Assembly: GCF_005869845.1 (NCBI RefSeq)
Contig: NZ_VAWF01000003.1
Span: 248,001-312,000 of the forward strand
Length of the DNA stretch: 64,000 bases
Reading direction: 5' to 3'
Origin: Fodinibius saliphilus
GTDB lineage: Bacteria; Bacteroidota; Rhodothermia; Balneolales; Balneolaceae
Shown: positions 62,612 to 64,000 of the stretch, in pieces
Layout of the letters: each line of letters starts with the position of its first letter
Numbering within the stretch: position 1 is the stretch's first letter
Notes under the pieces: generated by a model
What the model was told of the DNA's origin: nothing
Seen by the model: the letters and a program-made list of their open reading frames with translations, nothing else
Databases searched by the model: none
Translations under genes and position numbers: made by a program

Positions 62612-63232
62612 CTATTTATCGGCCATCTCTTCTATCCATTGCATAAAAACAGAGGCGCTGTAGTCGGCAATTCCCTCTTTTTTATAGATGATTTTCCCTT
62701 CCTTTGAAATTACATAGGTAGTGGGTAAATATTCGCTTTGGAATGCTATCGGAAGTCTTGAAGCTGGGAAGTAATAGGGCATATCAAACTTTCTACTTTG
62801 CATAAATTGAACAGCCTTATGGGGTTCCTTATCCATAGAAAGGAGAATAAAACGAATATTTTCATGGTCCCCCACTTCATTATACAGGGTTTCAATGGTA
62901 GGCATTTCTGCAACACAGGGCGGGCACCATGAAGCCCATACGTTGAGAAAAATGAGATCTCCTTTAAAGTTACTCAAGGTAGTTCTGTTTCCATTGGTTT
63001 GCAGCAACTCTAATTGATAGTCTTGTGAACTTAATATCGGACCATCTGTGGTCGTAACCTGGGAGGTATCGGCATCAAAGAGGCCGGTCCAGAGCATACC
63101 GCGTTGTAAGGTGCCTAAAACTTCGGTATGCCATCCGGTAAAGTAGAGTAGGGCAATAACAGCTCCAATGACAGACCATTCAATAAGGCTTCGTTTCCAA
63201 CTAGATTTTTTATCTTTTTCTGTAGAAGTCAT
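62612..63232 (-). CDS. TlpA-family membrane thioredoxin
   Basis: 206 residues: N-terminal TM (about 15-35), then a thioredoxin domain with WASWCPPCVAEMPTIETL (active site WCPPC) and cis-Pro loop LPTTYVISKEGKII. Periplasmic thiol-disulfide reductase, e.g. for cytochrome or metalloprotein maturation; no partner gene adjacent. Confidence 0.92.
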   Translation of the reverse strand: MTSTEKDKKSSWKRSLIEWSVIGAVIALLYFTGWHTEVLGTLQRGMLWTGLFDADTSQVTTTDGPILSSQDYQLELLQTNGNRTTLSNFKGDLIFLNVWASWCPPCVAEMPTIETLYNEVGDHENIRFILLSMDKEPHKAVQFMQSRKFDMPYYFPASRLPIAFQSEYLPTTYVISKEGKIIYKKEGIADYSASVFMQWIEEMADK

Positions 63233-63528
63233 AGCTTAAATGTAAGAAAAATATAGGTTGTCAATTGACTAATTTAGTAAGTATGAACTTTGTTTTTTGT
63301 GAGTATAGTGGAACTACATCTTGTTTTTATCCTTTTATATTGTTGGTTAATCTTGGTGGGGATGGCGTGAATAGGTCCACAGAGCCGGGAATTTTTTACG
63401 CGAAAAGAAATACCTTATTTATGAGGCAGCTGAGCTTAAATCATTTTACAGAAACATAATTCGATAATTAACGAAAAGAAGTTACTTTTAGTTATCAAAT
63501 TTTGACAAATAAAATAAACACGAAACTC

Positions 63529-64000
63529 GTGAAAAATATTAGCCTTACGCTTCTCATTATACTCATTGGAGTTCAAACAGGATGGTCACAAGATCAAGAT
63601 GCAAAGAATATAACAACGGATCGTCCCAAACTAGTAGTAGGAATTGTTGTAGACCAGATGCGATACGACTATTTACCCTTGTACTGGGATAAGTTTAAAA
63701 ATAACGGTTTTAAGCGATTGGTAAATAAGGGATTTAGTTTTACGAATAATCACTTCAATTATGTACCAACGTATACCGGCCCGGGACATGCCGCAGTCTA
63801 TACAGGGACAACACCTTCTGTGAATGGTATCGTCGGCAACTCCTGGTACGATCGTTCTATTGATGATGGTATGTATGTGGTAGCAGACTCTACGGTACAG
63901 CCGGTAGGCACCGACGGAGATACCGGGCAGATGTCCCCCCATAATTTATTGAGTACCACAATAACGGATGAGCTTAAATCAGCAAGTTCTGAGAGTAAAG
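63529..64000 (+). CDS. PafA-like alkaline phosphatase family protein, 5' part
   Basis: First 157 codons of a gene running off the right edge, starting at GTG 63529 (ahead of it only stops). Signal peptide ISLTLLIILIGVQTGWSQ, then LVVGIVVDQMRYDYLPLYWD, which provides the first metal-binding Asp, and the TYTGPGHAAVYTG loop with the nucleophile Thr of PafA/NPP-type phosphatases. Periplasmic phosphomonoesterase common in Bacteroidota. Confidence 0.88.
   Translation, partial: MKNISLTLLIILIGVQTGWSQDQDAKNITTDRPKLVVGIVVDQMRYDYLPLYWDKFKNNGFKRLVNKGFSFTNNHFNYVPTYTGPGHAAVYTGTTPSVNGIVGNSWYDRSIDDGMYVVADSTVQPVGTDGDTGQMSPHNLLSTTITDELKSASSESK

Noticed and set aside
63265-63459. 64-codon plus-strand frame before the PafA-like gene
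   Set aside because: Low-complexity hydrophobic composition, no ribosome site, and it lies in the divergent promoter region of tlpA-like and PafA-like genes.
1-64000. CRISPR arrays, tRNA and rRNA genes
   Set aside because: No regularly spaced repeats, no T-loop (GGTTCGAATCC-like) with matching acceptor stem, and no rRNA-like stretch was found by eye.

Overview
The window looks like a chromosomal segment of a marine or salt-loving member of the Bacteroidota/Balneolota lineage (a Balneola/Fodinibius-like organism is my best guess). The reasons are moderate-to-low GC, many TonB-dependent receptors, SusC-style carboxypeptidase-regulatory N-termini, a DUF5020 outer-membrane protein, a PafA-type phosphatase, Na+-coupled transporters (SSS, NhaC), few Shine-Dalgarno sequences, and a lipoprotein built of repeats otherwise familiar from halophiles. 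This assignment is inference; no rRNA or tRNA gene was seen.

Layout. 0-5.6 kb: end of a zinc metalloprotease, a large Asp-box (BNR/VPS10-like) beta-propeller protein, and a DUF5020 barrel. 5.6-10.1 kb: two tandem paralogous chemoreceptors. 10.4-14.2 kb: an aminotransferase V / 34-residue membrane peptide / sodium symporter operon, WbqC, and a decayed GxxExxY gene. 14.8-22.7 kb: gltX, a small hypothetical protein, NhaC antiporter, NRDE protein, a membrane PP2C phosphatase and a thioredoxin. 22.7-36 kb: an iron/heme region with a DtxR/MntR regulator, two TonB receptors, PepSY protein, HmuY lipoprotein, an exported CbiX-like chelatase, an IS1595-derived transposase-like gene that has lost its catalytic residues, and an ArsP/YraQ-type permease. 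36-41 kb: a tricorn-like S41 protease and a four-repeat DUF7282 lipoprotein. 41-47.7 kb: a two-component cluster (two PAS kinases, one NarL regulator, one pseudo-receiver). 47.8-60.5 kb: a sulfur island. 60.5-64 kb: a frameshifted methyltransferase, sterol desaturase, isoprenylcysteine-methyltransferase-like protein, TlpA thioredoxin and the start of a PafA-like phosphatase.

The most interesting unit is the sulfur island. A GntR/HutC regulator is divergent from DUF302-TolC-adaptor-RND-PII-like-DUF2892, followed by two YeeE/YedE-type permeases, a CstB-like metallo-hydrolase/rhodanese fusion, TauE/SafE and two single-domain rhodaneses. Three promoters (the regulator's own, the DUF302 operon's and the YeeE operon's) share a 15-base box, consensus ACTTGTATTKACARG, overlapping the -35 element; each has a 17-base spacer to its -10 region. 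This predicts a GntR-controlled reactive-sulfur regulon that couples an RND efflux pump to sulfur import, oxidation and export.

The second is the heme region. A compact 656-bp IS1595-like element with recognisable terminal inverted repeats carries an intact but catalytically dead, cysteine-rich transposase-like ORF divergent from the HmuR-HmuY-CbiX operon. A 14-base copy of its terminal repeat lies in the promoter region of the other TonB receptor, suggesting a transposase recruited as a regulator. The exported CbiX-like protein could remove or insert metal in tetrapyrroles outside the cytoplasm.

Several genes are broken by single changes (GxxExxY, a DUF6686-like gene, the SAM methyltransferase), so accessory gene decay is ongoing.
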